NCBI RefSeq assembly: GCF_021391535.1
Contig: NZ_CP090066.1
Location: 3,671,501 to 3,735,500, forward strand
Reading direction: 5' to 3'
Length of the DNA stretch: 64,000 nucleotides
Origin: Aurantimonas sp. HBX-1
GTDB taxonomy: Bacteria; Pseudomonadota; Alphaproteobacteria; Rhizobiales; Rhizobiaceae
The position numbers and the translations under genes are program-made. Numbering within the stretch: the first letter of the stretch is position 1; every line of letters starts with the position of its first letter. The notes beneath the pieces are model-generated. The model saw only the letters and a list, made by a program, of their open reading frames with translations. It had not been told where the DNA came from and did no database searches. Below, one piece after another: positions 52,400 to 62,118 of this stretch.

Positions 52400-53139
52400 T
52401 CTGCAGATTCCGCTGCTGACTGGGTCCCGAGCCCGCGCAGGATCGCCGCTTCGGCGCCGCGATAGCCGAGGATCATCGAGAAATACGGCACGTCGCCATC
52501 GATCTCGGCCAGTGGCACGATGCGCTCGGCGTCGAGCGTCACCCGCTCGCAAAGCGCGCAATGATCGGCAAGGCCGAGCCGTTCGAGCAAAGCGCGGACA
52601 CGGGCGAAATGCCGGCCGAGCTTGATGATCGCGAAGGCCTCGCAGGCGCCGATGCGCGCTTCGAGCGCCGCGTCGTCGAGCGGCGCCGGCAGCACGGTGA
52701 GGACGTCGTTGCGCGCCGCCAGCGGGCGCTGCAGCCGCGCCGAGGCGGCGGAAACCGAGGTCACGCCGGGGACGATCTCCGCCGGGAAACGGTCAGCCAG
52801 CCGCTCGAAGAGATACATGAAGGAGCCGTAGAAAAACGGGTCGCCCTCGCAGAGCACGGCGACGTCCCGGCCAGCGGCGAGCCGGTCGGCGATCGTCTCG
52901 GCCGCCTGGTCGTAGACCGCCGAGGCCGGAAACCGCTCGACGCGCATCGGCACGACGATCGGTATCTCTTCCTGGTGCGGCCCCAGATGCGCGGCGACGA
53001 TCGCGCGGGCAAAGCTGGTGCCGTGATCGGGCGCCGGATAGGCGACGACGGGCGCCGCCTTGAGGATGCGCAGCGCCTTCAGCGTCAGCAGCTCGGGATC
53101 GCCCGGCCCGACGCCGAGCCCGTAGAGCGTGCCGCTCAT
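52396..53139 (-). CDS. cobI: Precorrin-2 / cobalt-factor II C20-methyltransferase
   Basis: A 247-residue SAM-dependent tetrapyrrole methylase: LYGLGVGPGDPELLTLKALRIL at the N-terminus, the AVLCEGDPFFYGSFMYLFERL motif, EIVPGVTSVSAASARL and AIIKLGRHFARVRALLERLGL. It adds the C20 methyl group that is later lost with ring contraction. It overlaps cobL upstream and cbiG-cobJ downstream by the ATGA kind of junction, so translation is tightly coupled along this operon. Confidence 0.93.
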   Translation of the reverse strand: MSGTLYGLGVGPGDPELLTLKALRILKAAPVVAYPAPDHGTSFARAIVAAHLGPHQEEIPIVVPMRVERFPASAVYDQAAETIADRLAAGRDVAVLCEGDPFFYGSFMYLFERLADRFPAEIVPGVTSVSAASARLQRPLAARNDVLTVLPAPLDDAALEARIGACEAFAIIKLGRHFARVRALLERLGLADHCALCERVTLDAERIVPLAEIDGDVPYFSMILGYRGAEAAILRGLGTQSAAESAE

Positions 53140-54416
53140 CGGCTGCCGCCCTTGGTCACGTGCCAGTGGACGACGGTCATCGACGGCTTGAAGCCGCGAT
53201 AGGGGCCGACCTTCTCGGCCCTCTCCACCGAAACGCGCATCAGCTCCCCGCCCAGCCTCTCATGCAGCGCGATCAGCAGCGCCTCGGATTCCAGCGTCAC
53301 GGCATGCGCGACCATGCGCCCGCCCGGCCGCAGCGCCTCCCACGCCGCGTCGAAGACGCCGTCCGTCAGGCCGCCGCCGATGAACACGGCGTCCGGCTGG
53401 TCGAGCCCCTCGAAGGCGGCGGGCGCGGCATCGCCGACCACGGCCAGCTCCGGCACGCCCAGCGTCGCCGCGTTCTCGGCGATCAGCGCCCGGCGCGCCT
53501 CCACCGGCTCGATGGCGATGGCGCGGGCCCGGACGGCGCCGCGCAGCCACTCGACCGAGATCGAGCCCGAGCCGGCGCCGACATCCCAGAGCAGTTCGCC
53601 GGACATCGGCGAAAGCGCCGCGAGGGCGAGTGCCCGCAGGACGCGCTTGGTCATCTTGCCGTCGTGGACGAAGGCGTCGTCGGGCAGTCCGGCCACCAGC
53701 GGCCGCGGCTCGGCCGCCCGGCCGGCGACGCAGGCCACCGCCACGGTGTTGAGATCGGCGATGTTGTCGAAATCGAAGCCGATGGCCGTCGTCTCGCGAA
53801 CCCGCTCGCGCTCGCCGCCAAGATGCTCCAGCACGATCATCCGGCTCGGACCGTAGCCGCGCCCGGTCAGCAGCCGCGCCAGCGCCTGCGGCGACTGGCC
53901 GTCGGCCGAATAGATCAGGAGCTGGGCGCCCGGCGCCAGGGCCCGCGCGACGGCCTCCACCGGCCTTCCATGGACGGTGAGGCAGGCGCAATCCTGCAGC
54001 GGCCAGCCGAGCCGTGCCGCGGCCAGCTGGAAGGCCGCTGGCGCCGGCAGCACCCGCATCGCCTCGGGCGGGAAATGCCGCGTTAGCGTCGCGCCGACGC
54101 CGAACCACATCGGGTCCCCGGTCGCCAGCACGACGGTCGGGGTCCCGGCGAAGTTCGCCAGGCGCTCGAGCGAATCCTCGAAGGGCGATGCCCAGGGGAT
54201 CGTCTCCGCGTCTGTGTCACCGAGCATGGCGAGGTGCCGCTCGCCGCCGAACACGGTCGTCGCGTCGGCCAGCAGTTGCCGGGCTTCTTCCGATAGGCTG
54301 TCCAGCCCGGCGTCGCCGATGCCGATCACCGTCAGCCACGGCCTGTCCGGCATGGCCTCGGCGGGCTTGTCGCCGTGGTCATGGTCCGCCAGCCAGGGCC
54401 GCATCGGGTCGGCCAT
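53136..54416 (-). CDS. cobL: Precorrin-6Y C5,15-methyltransferase (decarboxylating) CobL
   Basis: A 426-residue bifunctional enzyme. The N-terminal CbiE-like tetrapyrrole methylase domain (about 25-225) has WLTVIGIGDAGLDSLSEEARQLL, VFGGERHL and ATGDPMWFGVGATLTRHF. The C-terminal CbiT-like domain (about 240-426) has a class-I methyltransferase glycine motif LLWDVGAGSGSISVEWLRG and FIGGGLTDGVFDAAW. It methylates C5 and C15 and decarboxylates the C12 acetate. The start could also be the Met at residue 22, which is closer to the family N-terminus. Two bases separate it from cobH. Confidence 0.92.
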   Translation of the reverse strand: MADPMRPWLADHDHGDKPAEAMPDRPWLTVIGIGDAGLDSLSEEARQLLADATTVFGGERHLAMLGDTDAETIPWASPFEDSLERLANFAGTPTVVLATGDPMWFGVGATLTRHFPPEAMRVLPAPAAFQLAAARLGWPLQDCACLTVHGRPVEAVARALAPGAQLLIYSADGQSPQALARLLTGRGYGPSRMIVLEHLGGERERVRETTAIGFDFDNIADLNTVAVACVAGRAAEPRPLVAGLPDDAFVHDGKMTKRVLRALALAALSPMSGELLWDVGAGSGSISVEWLRGAVRARAIAIEPVEARRALIAENAATLGVPELAVVGDAAPAAFEGLDQPDAVFIGGGLTDGVFDAAWEALRPGGRMVAHAVTLESEALLIALHERLGGELMRVSVERAEKVGPYRGFKPSMTVVHWHVTKGGSR

Positions 54417-54418
54417 GG

Positions 54419-55984
54419 TCAGTCGAGCCCCTTGGCGAGCGCGTTCACCGCCGCCGCCGCCATGGCGCTGCCGCCGCGCCGTCCGGCGATGGTGATGTAC
54501 GGGATGCCGCGCGAATCGCGCACCAGCTCGGCCTTGGATTCGGCCGCACCGACGAAGCCGACCGGCATGCCGATGATCAGCGCCGGCCTTGGCGCGCCCT
54601 CGTCGAGCCGCTCCAGGAGCCGGAACAGAGCGGTCGGGGCATTGCCGATGGCGACGACGGCGCCTTCGATCAGCTCGCTCCAGAGGTCGACCTGGGCGGC
54701 CGACCGGGTCGTCCCGTCGCGCTCGGCGATGCGCCTTGTACGCGGGTCGGAGAGCCGGCAGACGATCTTGTTCTGCTGCGGCAGCCGGCCGGGGATGACG
54801 CCGTGGGCGACCATCTCGCTGTCGCAGAGGATCGGCGCGCCGGCGGCCAGCGCCGCCTTGCCCGCCGCGATGGCGTCCTGCGAGAGCAGCAGGTCGGCGA
54901 CGATCTCCGGCATCCCGCAGGCATGCACCAGCCGGATCGCCAAATCCTGCGCGTCGTCCGGCAGTTGCGACAGGTCGGTCTCGGCGCGGATCAGCCGGAA
55001 GCTCTCGGCATAGATCGCGGCGGGATCGCGCAGATAGTTGAGCCGCGCGCCCGGCGCGACATAGGCCTCCGGATCGTCCTCGCCGAGCGCCTCCGCCAGG
55101 CGGTGGCCGAGGCCGACGATCCAGCCCTCTTCCGCCACAACCGTCGCGGCCTGGTCTTCCGGCAGGTCGGTGGGCGCGGACAGCAATTCGCCGAAGCGCC
55201 CGTCGGCGTCGAAGCGGCTGAAGATCGTCGCCAGCGTCTCGACCTGCGCCTCGTCGATGGCGGACTTGTCGCCCTGCTCGATCTTGATCAGGCCGGGATA
55301 GATCTCCGCCAGCACGATCGGCGCATTCAGCGCCGAGGCAAAGCGCGTCTCGAACGGCCAGACGGCGACGTGGTCGGCGAACTCCGGGTTGCGCCGCAGT
55401 TGCTCCAGCCGGGCGATGCCGGTGATCGCCTGGCTGCCGACGCTGCCGGTGAAGTTGAGCTTCCAGACCGGCTGCGCCTTGCCGGCGCGAGCCTCCGCCA
55501 CGCGCTTCTCCGGCAGGCCGGCCGGATAGGGATCGGGCTTGGTCGCGGACAGGCCCGGCACCACCTGGTGCATCGGCCGGCCCCAGTACATCGGCATTGC
55601 GGCCAGCTGCTCGCGGTTCAGCCGGCCGGCCACCTCGAAGCGATTGTTGGTGTTCGTCTCCAGGTCCTGCAGCGCATCGGCGAAGAAGCCCCAGAGGACG
55701 CGCCAGTCGGGGCTGCCGGCGATCGCCGCGGCGCCGCCGGCCGGATAGCCGAAGGGAAAGTCGAAGCCGGCGAAGACGCGCTTCTCGTCCGCCAGCGCCT
55801 GGCGGAAATAGGCCTCGAGCCGCGCCATCGCGGCGGCCCGGGTCGGCGGGTTGATCGTCTCGACCAGCCGCGTCTCGGTGCCCTCGCGCTCGGCAAACGC
55901 GATCCAGACCGAATCCTTGCCCCTGGCCGGCGCGTTGGCGGCCGACCAGTCGACGATGACGTAGCGGTCGAAGAGGGCGCTCAT
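54419..55984 (-). CDS. cobH: Precorrin-8X methylmutase CobH with a 310-residue N-terminal extra domain
   Basis: A 521-residue protein. Residues about 317-521 are a complete CobH/CbiC (YLRDPAAIYAESFRLIRAE, the catalytic His in LVHACGMPEI, LCDSEMVAHGV, IIGMPVGFVGAAESK), which moves the C11 methyl to C12. Residues 1-310 are not part of normal CobH. They begin YVIVDWSAANAP, have GFDFPFGYPAG at 72-82 and AEIYPG at 225-230. The three acidic residues (Asp12, Asp74, Glu226) resemble an RNase-H-like DUF429 pattern. The function of this domain is unknown. The gene sits between cbiX and cobL in the operon, with a 33-bp gap from cbiX. Confidence 0.85.
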   Translation of the reverse strand: MSALFDRYVIVDWSAANAPARGKDSVWIAFAEREGTETRLVETINPPTRAAAMARLEAYFRQALADEKRVFAGFDFPFGYPAGGAAAIAGSPDWRVLWGFFADALQDLETNTNNRFEVAGRLNREQLAAMPMYWGRPMHQVVPGLSATKPDPYPAGLPEKRVAEARAGKAQPVWKLNFTGSVGSQAITGIARLEQLRRNPEFADHVAVWPFETRFASALNAPIVLAEIYPGLIKIEQGDKSAIDEAQVETLATIFSRFDADGRFGELLSAPTDLPEDQAATVVAEEGWIVGLGHRLAEALGEDDPEAYVAPGARLNYLRDPAAIYAESFRLIRAETDLSQLPDDAQDLAIRLVHACGMPEIVADLLLSQDAIAAGKAALAAGAPILCDSEMVAHGVIPGRLPQQNKIVCRLSDPRTRRIAERDGTTRSAAQVDLWSELIEGAVVAIGNAPTALFRLLERLDEGAPRPALIIGMPVGFVGAAESKAELVRDSRGIPYITIAGRRGGSAMAAAAVNALAKGLD

Positions 55985-56017
55985 GCCGGGCTCATGTCGC
56001 GCAGGCGGGACAGCGCG

Positions 56018-57226
56018 TCACGGGCGACGCATCGAGCGGGGCCCGAGCGGATGGTCGGCATGCGGATAGGGGTGGTGGTGGTGATCGTGGGAATGGTCGT
56101 GTCCGCCGTGCGAATGCGAGTGGGGATGGGGGTGCCCGCCCGCCTCGCCGTCGGCATGCGGGTGGACGTGGCCCGGCGCGTGGGTGTGTGCATGGTCGTG
56201 ATCATGCGCGTGGTCGTGTGCATGTGCATGGTCGTGATCATGCGCATGCCCGTGGTCATGCCCGTGCGCATGGGCGGTTTCGTGGCGCGGCGCGGCCGGC
56301 GCGACATTGCGGCAGGCGCCGGTGCAGACCGTGTCGCAGAGCGTGCAGTCGGCCGAGGAGCCGACGCCCTCGACGTGATGGTGGTGGCTCTCCTGCGCGA
56401 GCCCGACCTCCGCCTCGAAGCCCAGCACCTGCTCGCGGTACTTGCACATCTGGCAGTTCATGTTGTTGGTGCCCTCGAGGATCTCCCCGAGCCGGTCGAC
56501 GAAGGTCTCCACCACCAGCTCGTGCGCGCCGAGATAGGGCGCCTTCAGGAAGCGGATCTCGGGATGGGCGGCAGCGACCACGTCGGTCTGGTCGTAGATC
56601 CGCCGCACCAGCACGCCGGTGAAGAGGAAATACGGAAAGACGACGATCCGCTTGTAGCCGAGGCGGCTTGCGTGCTCGAGCCCCGGCTCGACCAGCGGGA
56701 AGGTGACGCCGGAATAGACCGTCTCGCCCCAGGCGAAGCCGAGGCCCTCCCACAGCATCCGCATCACCTTGGCGACGTTGGAATTGGCGTCGGGATCCGA
56801 CGCGCCGCGGCCGACCACGACCAGCATCGTGTCGTGCAGCTTCTCGCCGTCCCGCCAGCCGTCGGCGCGCAGGCATTCCTTGATGCGCTCGCCGGCGGCG
56901 CGGATCATCTTCAGGTCGACGCCGAGCTCGCGGCCGTATTCGATCCGCAGGCCGTTGGCGGCGGCATAGGTGTTGAGCACCGAGGGGATGTCGTTCTTGG
57001 CGTGGCCGGCGGCAAACAGCATGCCGGGCAGCGCCAGCACCGTCGAGGCGCCGCTCGCCTTCAGCTTGTCGAGGCCGTCGCGAATCACCGGCTTGGCGAA
57101 CTCGAGATAGCCGTGCTCGACGGACCAGTCGGGCAGGCGGGTGCGCAGCTTGTCGGCAAGCCCGCCGAATTCGACCATCGCGGCCTGGTCGCGGCTGCCA
57201 TGGCCGCACAGCATCAGGGCTTTCAT
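56018..57226 (-). CDS. cbiX: Sirohydrochlorin cobaltochelatase CbiX, long form with His-rich tail
   Basis: A 402-residue class-II chelatase that inserts cobalt into sirohydrochlorin, the first dedicated step of the cobalt-early route. Two CbiX domains (about 1-120 and 130-245) carry LMLCGHGSRDQAAM with the metal-binding His9 and VVFPYFLFTGVL. Next come Cys258-x-x-Cys261 (MNCQMCKYR) and a second Cys cluster (CTLCDTVCTGAC, about 294-305) that could bind an Fe-S centre, as in the Bacillus megaterium enzyme. From about 310 the tail is dominated by His and Asp, a likely cobalt store. The ATG at 57226 is preferred to the GTG just before it because of GAGGAG spacing. Confidence 0.92.
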   Translation of the reverse strand: MKALMLCGHGSRDQAAMVEFGGLADKLRTRLPDWSVEHGYLEFAKPVIRDGLDKLKASGASTVLALPGMLFAAGHAKNDIPSVLNTYAAANGLRIEYGRELGVDLKMIRAAGERIKECLRADGWRDGEKLHDTMLVVVGRGASDPDANSNVAKVMRMLWEGLGFAWGETVYSGVTFPLVEPGLEHASRLGYKRIVVFPYFLFTGVLVRRIYDQTDVVAAAHPEIRFLKAPYLGAHELVVETFVDRLGEILEGTNNMNCQMCKYREQVLGFEAEVGLAQESHHHHVEGVGSSADCTLCDTVCTGACRNVAPAAPRHETAHAHGHDHGHAHDHDHAHAHDHAHDHDHAHTHAPGHVHPHADGEAGGHPHPHSHSHGGHDHSHDHHHHPYPHADHPLGPRSMRRP

Positions 57227-57249
57227 CACGCACTCCTCGCAACGCCGGA

Positions 57250-57385
57250 GGAGACGCGCGAGACTATCCCACGCGGACCGATCCGACAGCTCCGTCCTGG
57301 CCCCCTGCTTGGGTCGGCCTCACCGGAATTTCTCTCAGCCCGCCTTCGGGCACCGTCAGGCGGGTCGACCTAAACAGCACCGCGG
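57250..57385 (-). ncRNA. Cobalamin-type riboswitch upstream of cbiX
   Basis: On the minus strand, reading towards cbiX, GGTGCCCGAAGGCGGGC is a hairpin. It is followed at once by TGAGAGAAATTCCGGTGA, which aligns with the cobalamin-riboswitch core AAnAGGGAA-nnCGGTG; on the plus strand it is the complement at about 57320-57355. A CGGAGCTGTC segment follows about 30 bases later, as in the conserved middle of these RNAs. The exact B12-box and the 3' stem are not clear to me, so it may be a compact or variant class. CTGAGA also occurs in TPP riboswitches, but the rest does not fit those and the gene is cobalt chelatase. The 3' end is about 25 bases before the start codon. Confidence 0.65.
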
Positions 57386-57659
57386 GCCGGGCGTCAAATC
57401 AAGTTGGCTTTGCAGGGGACGCGCGATACCAAGGCGCGGCGGCACCCTTCTCCGCTTCTTCATCCCGAGCCTCGACCGGGACCCGTTCCCGGCCTCGTTT
57501 CCCGCGCCCGGCGGAGGCGGACGGGGCCGTCCACGGGCCATTCGGCGGCCCGGCCGGCGATCGCGGATCAGGCTCGGCATGAGGAAACGGAACGCTCCCT
57601 GCCCTCTCGTCGGGCGCCCCGCACCGACCACGCCGTCCGATCGCGCTCGAAAGTCCGCC
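57386..57659. other. Gap between the riboswitch and the TSUP permease gene
   Basis: About 270 bp between the divergent cbiX and TSUP genes. Frames run through it on both strands, but none gives a recognisable protein and all depend on high GC. It should carry the promoters of both operons. I see no second riboswitch on the plus strand, no clear -10/-35 pair and no terminator hairpin with a U-tract. Confidence 0.45.
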
Positions 57660-58403
57660 ATGCTGCCCGAGATCTTCGCCCTCCTCGTGCTCGCCGCCTT
57701 CGTCGCCGGCTTCGTCGATTCGATCGCCGGCGGCGGCGGGCTGGTGACGATCCCGACGCTGCTGCTGTCCGGCGTCGACCCGCTGACGGCGCTCGGTACC
57801 AACAAGCTGCAGGCACTGTTCGGCTCGGGTTCGGCCTCGATCAGCTACGCCGCCAAGGGCCATGTCGACCTGCGCAGGCTGATGCCGACGGCGCTCATCG
57901 CCTTCGCCGGCGCGGTGGTGGGCGCCCTGGCGGCGATGGTGCTGCCGACCGACGTGCTCGAAACCCTGCTGCCGTTCCTGCTGATCGCCGTCGCGGTCTA
58001 TTTCGCCTTCAAGCCGGGCCTGTCGGACGAGGACGCCGAGCGGCGGATCTCGCCGGCGCTGTTCGCCGGCTTCCTGGTGCCGCTGATCGGCGCCTATGAC
58101 GGCCTGTTCGGCCCGGGCGCCGGCTCGTTCTTCATGCTCGCCTTCGTGACGCTCGCCGGCTACGGCGTCCTCAAGGCGACGGCGCATACGAAACTCCTGA
58201 ACTTCGCCTCCAATCTCGGCGGCTTCGTCATCTTCGCCTTTTCCGGCGCCATTCTCTGGAAGCTCGGGCTCGCCATGGGCGTCGCGCAGTTCGTCGGCGC
58301 GCGGATCGGCTCGGGCTTCGCCATGCGCTTCGGCGCAAGGTTGATCCGGCCGCTGCTGGTGGTGGTGTGCCTGGCGCTCGCGACGAAACTGCTGCTCTCA
58401 TGA
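57660..58403 (+). CDS. TSUP (TauE/SafE) family permease coupled to cobQ
   Basis: A 247-residue inner-membrane protein with about eight helices and the TSUP family motifs: FVAGFVDSIAGGGGLVTIPTLL near the N-terminus and YDGLFGPGAGSFFMLAFV in the repeat of the second half. TSUP proteins carry organosulphur compounds, sulphite and similar anions; many members are unassigned. The ATG at 57660 gives the family start, though the frame is open far upstream. The stop overlaps the cobQ ATG (ATGA), which is unusual and suggests a cobalamin-linked substrate or metal. Confidence 0.82.
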   Translation: MLPEIFALLVLAAFVAGFVDSIAGGGGLVTIPTLLLSGVDPLTALGTNKLQALFGSGSASISYAAKGHVDLRRLMPTALIAFAGAVVGALAAMVLPTDVLETLLPFLLIAVAVYFAFKPGLSDEDAERRISPALFAGFLVPLIGAYDGLFGPGAGSFFMLAFVTLAGYGVLKATAHTKLLNFASNLGGFVIFAFSGAILWKLGLAMGVAQFVGARIGSGFAMRFGARLIRPLLVVVCLALATKLLLS

Positions 58404-59897
58404 CCGGCATGAAGCGAACCCCCGCCATCATGCTGCAGGGCACCGGCTCGGACGTCGGCAAGACGGTGCTGGTCGCCGGGCTCTGCCGGCTGTTCGCGCG
58501 CCGCGGCCTTTCCGTGCGGCCGTTCAAGCCGCAGAACATGTCCAACAATGCCGCCGTCGCCGCGATCCCCGGCGCCGACGGATTCGGCGAGATCGGCCGG
58601 GCGCAATGGCTGCAGGCTCTGGCCTGCGGCACGAAGCCGACCGTCGACATGAACCCGGTGCTGCTCAAGCCGCAGTCGGAGACCGGCAGCCAGGTCGTCG
58701 TGCGCGGCAAGGTCGTCGGCGAGGCGAAGGGCCGTGACTACCAGCGGCTGAAGGCCGGCCTCCTGCAGACGGTACTGGAAAGCTACGCCCGTCTGTCGGC
58801 GGAGGCCGATCTCGTCATCGTCGAGGGCGCCGGCTCGCCGGGCGAGATCAACCTTCGGGCCGGCGACATCGCCAATATGGGCTTCGCGACGGCCGCCGGG
58901 GTCAAGGTGATCCTCGTCGGCGACATCGACCGCGGCGGCGTCATCGCCTCGCTGGTCGGCACGCATGCCATCCTGCCGGAAGAAGACCGGGCGATGATCG
59001 CCGGCTTCCTGATCAACAAGTTCCGCGGCGACGTCTCGCTGTTCGACGACGGGCTGTCGGCGATCACCCGTTTCACCGGCTGGCCAAGCTTCGGCGTCGT
59101 GCCGCATCTGGCGGCCGCCGCGCGGCTGCCGGCGGAGGATTCGGTCGCGCTGGAGCGGTTGTCGGCACCCGGCGCCCAAAAGGCGCTGACGGTCGCCGTG
59201 CCGCTGCTCGGCCGCATCGCCAATTTCGACGATCTCGACCCGCTGAAGGCCGAGCCCGACGTCGAGGTCGCCTTCGTGCGGCCCGGCGAGCGGCTCCCCG
59301 CGGACGCCGCGCTGGTCCTGATCCCCGGCTCGAAATCGACGATCGGCGACCTCGCCGGCTTCCGCGCCAATGGCTGGGACCGCGACCTTCTCGCCCATCA
59401 CGCCCGCGGCGGCCATGTCGTCGGCCTCTGCGGCGGCTACCAGATGCTCGGCCGCACGGTGCGCGACCCCGACGGCATCGAGGGCCCGGTGCGCGAGGCG
59501 GAAGGGCTCGGCCTCCTCGACGTCGAGACGGTCATGGAGCCGCAGAAGACCGTCCGCGAGGCGAAGGCGACGACGCCCGACGGCGCGCCGCTCGAGGGCT
59601 ACGAGATCCATCTCGGCCGCACCTTCGGACCGGACTGCGCCCGGCCGGTCTGCCTGCTCGACGGCCAGCCCGACGGCGCGATCTCCGCCGACGGCCGGGT
59701 CTCCGGCACCTATCTCCACGGCCTGTTCGGCGCCGATTCCTGGCGCCGCGCCTTCCTCGCGCGGTTCGGGCTCACGGGGTCGACGGCGGGTTATCGCGCC
59801 GGCGTAGAAGCCGCGCTGGACGAGATCGCGGCGCAGCTGGAGCGGGTGGTGGACGTCGACCGCCTGCTCGCGGTGGCGCGGGAGGGCACGTCCGGGA

Positions 59898-59926
<29 letters not shown>
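58400..59926 (+). CDS. cobQ: Cobyric acid synthase CobQ
   Basis: A 508-residue ATP- and glutamine-dependent amidotransferase that amidates the b, d, e and g side chains of adenosylcobyrinate diamide. It opens with MLQGTGSDVGKTVLVAGLCR (P-loop at 14-22), then SVRPFKPQNMSNNA, VIVEGAGSPGEINL and GDIDRGGVIASL. The C-terminal glutaminase domain has Cys344 in GLCGGYQMLG and the late GTYLHGLF. It is coupled to the TSUP gene by ATGA and its end overlaps the convergent SDR gene by 29 bp. Confidence 0.93.
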
Positions 59927-60746
<820 letters not shown>

Positions 60747-60816
60747 GGTGATGTCCTTTCAGGCATGGAGAGGCGGCCGGAACGCTCCCCGGCGCGCACG
60801 CCGGATCAGGGAAGCG

Positions 60817-62118
60817 TCAGCCGTGCAGCTTCATCGCCGGGCCGCTGGTCGGCGAGATCATGTCGGCGAGGATCGCCACGGAGCCCCGCAGCGGCCCCAG
60901 CACCGACCATTGGTGGCGGCGCTGCAGGCCGTGATAGGCGGCGGTCGCGAAGCGGCCCTCGACGAGGAAGTCATTCTTGCGCATGAACCCGACAAGGCCG
61001 ACCGAGCCGGCGCCGCCGAGCGACAGCAGGCGGCCGCGGTCGTTGTAGACGAAGGGTTTCGCCGTGCCGCCCGCCAGAAGCTCCGGCAAGGCGGAGACGA
61101 GATAGTCGGCCTGCTGGCTGGCGCACTGCGCCGTCGGCGGCAGCGGCGCCTCGGCCCCTGCCGGGGTGAAGCTCGCGGCGTCGCCGATGACGTAGATCCC
61201 CTTGTCGATGGTCGAACGCAGCCGGTCGTCGACGACGATGCGGCCCTTGTTGTCGATCGCGAAGTCGGCGAGATGCTTCAGGCGCGGGTTGCCGGTCAGG
61301 CCGGCGGCCCATACCGTTACGTCGGCCGGGAACACCTCGCCCGTCCTGATGCGGATGTCGGTCTCGCCCACAAGGTCGACCGCCGCATTCGTGCGCACGA
61401 CGATGCCCAGCTGCTCCAGGCGATCGCTGACGCTCTTGCGCAGGCCCTCGTCGGCCCCTGGCATCAGCTGCGGCGCCGCCTCGAGGATGGTCAGCTTCAG
61501 CAGCGGGCGCATCTCGTCGCTGCCGGGCTCGTGCGCGAAGGCCCGCTCGGACAGGCGCAGATGCGCGGCGAGCTCGGTGCCCGTCGCGCCGGAGCCGACG
61601 ATCACCACATGCGCCGGCTCGCGGCTCTCGCGGGCGTGGATCATCATGGCGATGAACAGGTCGCGGAATTCCTCCGCGTCGCTCTTCTCGTCGAGCCGGA
61701 TCGCGTGCTCGGCGACGCCTTCGGTGTTGAAGGTCGCGGTCATCCCGCCGAGCGCGACGACGCAGGCGTCGAAGGCCAGCGACCGGGCGGTGGTGACGAA
61801 ATGGCCGCTCGGGTCGCGCATCTCCGCCAGCCGCACGCTTCGCGCGCCGCGGTCGATCGTCTCGACGTCCCCCTGCTCGAAGCGGAAGCCGTGCATCCCC
61901 GCCAGCGTGTAGAAGCTCATCTCGGCGAGGCTGGAATTCACCGTGCCGGCGGCGAATTCGTGCAGCCGCGGCTTCCACAGATGCGTGCTGACGCGGTCGA
62001 CGAGGGTGACGTCGAGATCGTGCCGGCGCGCCAGGCCCACCGCCAGTTCAAGGCCGCCTGCACCGCCGCCTAGGATGACGACGCGCTGCTTGCCCGCGAC
62101 GTCAGCCAATGGAGCCAA
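60817..62118 (-). CDS. FAD-dependent NADH dehydrogenase-like oxidoreductase (NDH-2 type)
   Basis: A 433-residue flavoprotein with two dinucleotide folds: VVILGGGAGGLELAVGL (13-29) for FAD and VVIVGSGATGTELAAHL (about 170-186) for NADH. VTVWAAGLTGNPRLKHL and YVIGDAAS(F)TP follow, placing the protein in the type-II NADH:quinone dehydrogenase family. The C-terminal part lacks an obvious membrane helix but is moderately hydrophobic, as in peripheral NDH-2. The start is uncertain: TTG at 62118 or TTG at 62109; both overlap the preceding small gene. Confidence 0.85.
   Translation of the reverse strand: MAPLADVAGKQRVVILGGGAGGLELAVGLARRHDLDVTLVDRVSTHLWKPRLHEFAAGTVNSSLAEMSFYTLAGMHGFRFEQGDVETIDRGARSVRLAEMRDPSGHFVTTARSLAFDACVVALGGMTATFNTEGVAEHAIRLDEKSDAEEFRDLFIAMMIHARESREPAHVVIVGSGATGTELAAHLRLSERAFAHEPGSDEMRPLLKLTILEAAPQLMPGADEGLRKSVSDRLEQLGIVVRTNAAVDLVGETDIRIRTGEVFPADVTVWAAGLTGNPRLKHLADFAIDNKGRIVVDDRLRSTIDKGIYVIGDAASFTPAGAEAPLPPTAQCASQQADYLVSALPELLAGGTAKPFVYNDRGRLLSLGGAGSVGLVGFMRKNDFLVEGRFATAAYHGLQRRHQWSVLGPLRGSVAILADMISPTSGPAMKLHG

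Noticed and set aside
55981..56307. Met/Thr-rich minus-strand frame at the end of cbiX
   Set aside because: It is the shifted reading of the His/Asp-repeat tail of CbiX (His codons read as Met/Thr), not a separate gene.
57320..57355. TPP riboswitch, because of CTGAGA beside a GGTGCCC hairpin
   Set aside because: The rest of the conserved thiamine elements (ACC...GATC...GGTAA-type half) is absent and the downstream gene is cobalt chelatase; the CCGGTGA end fits a cobalamin element better.
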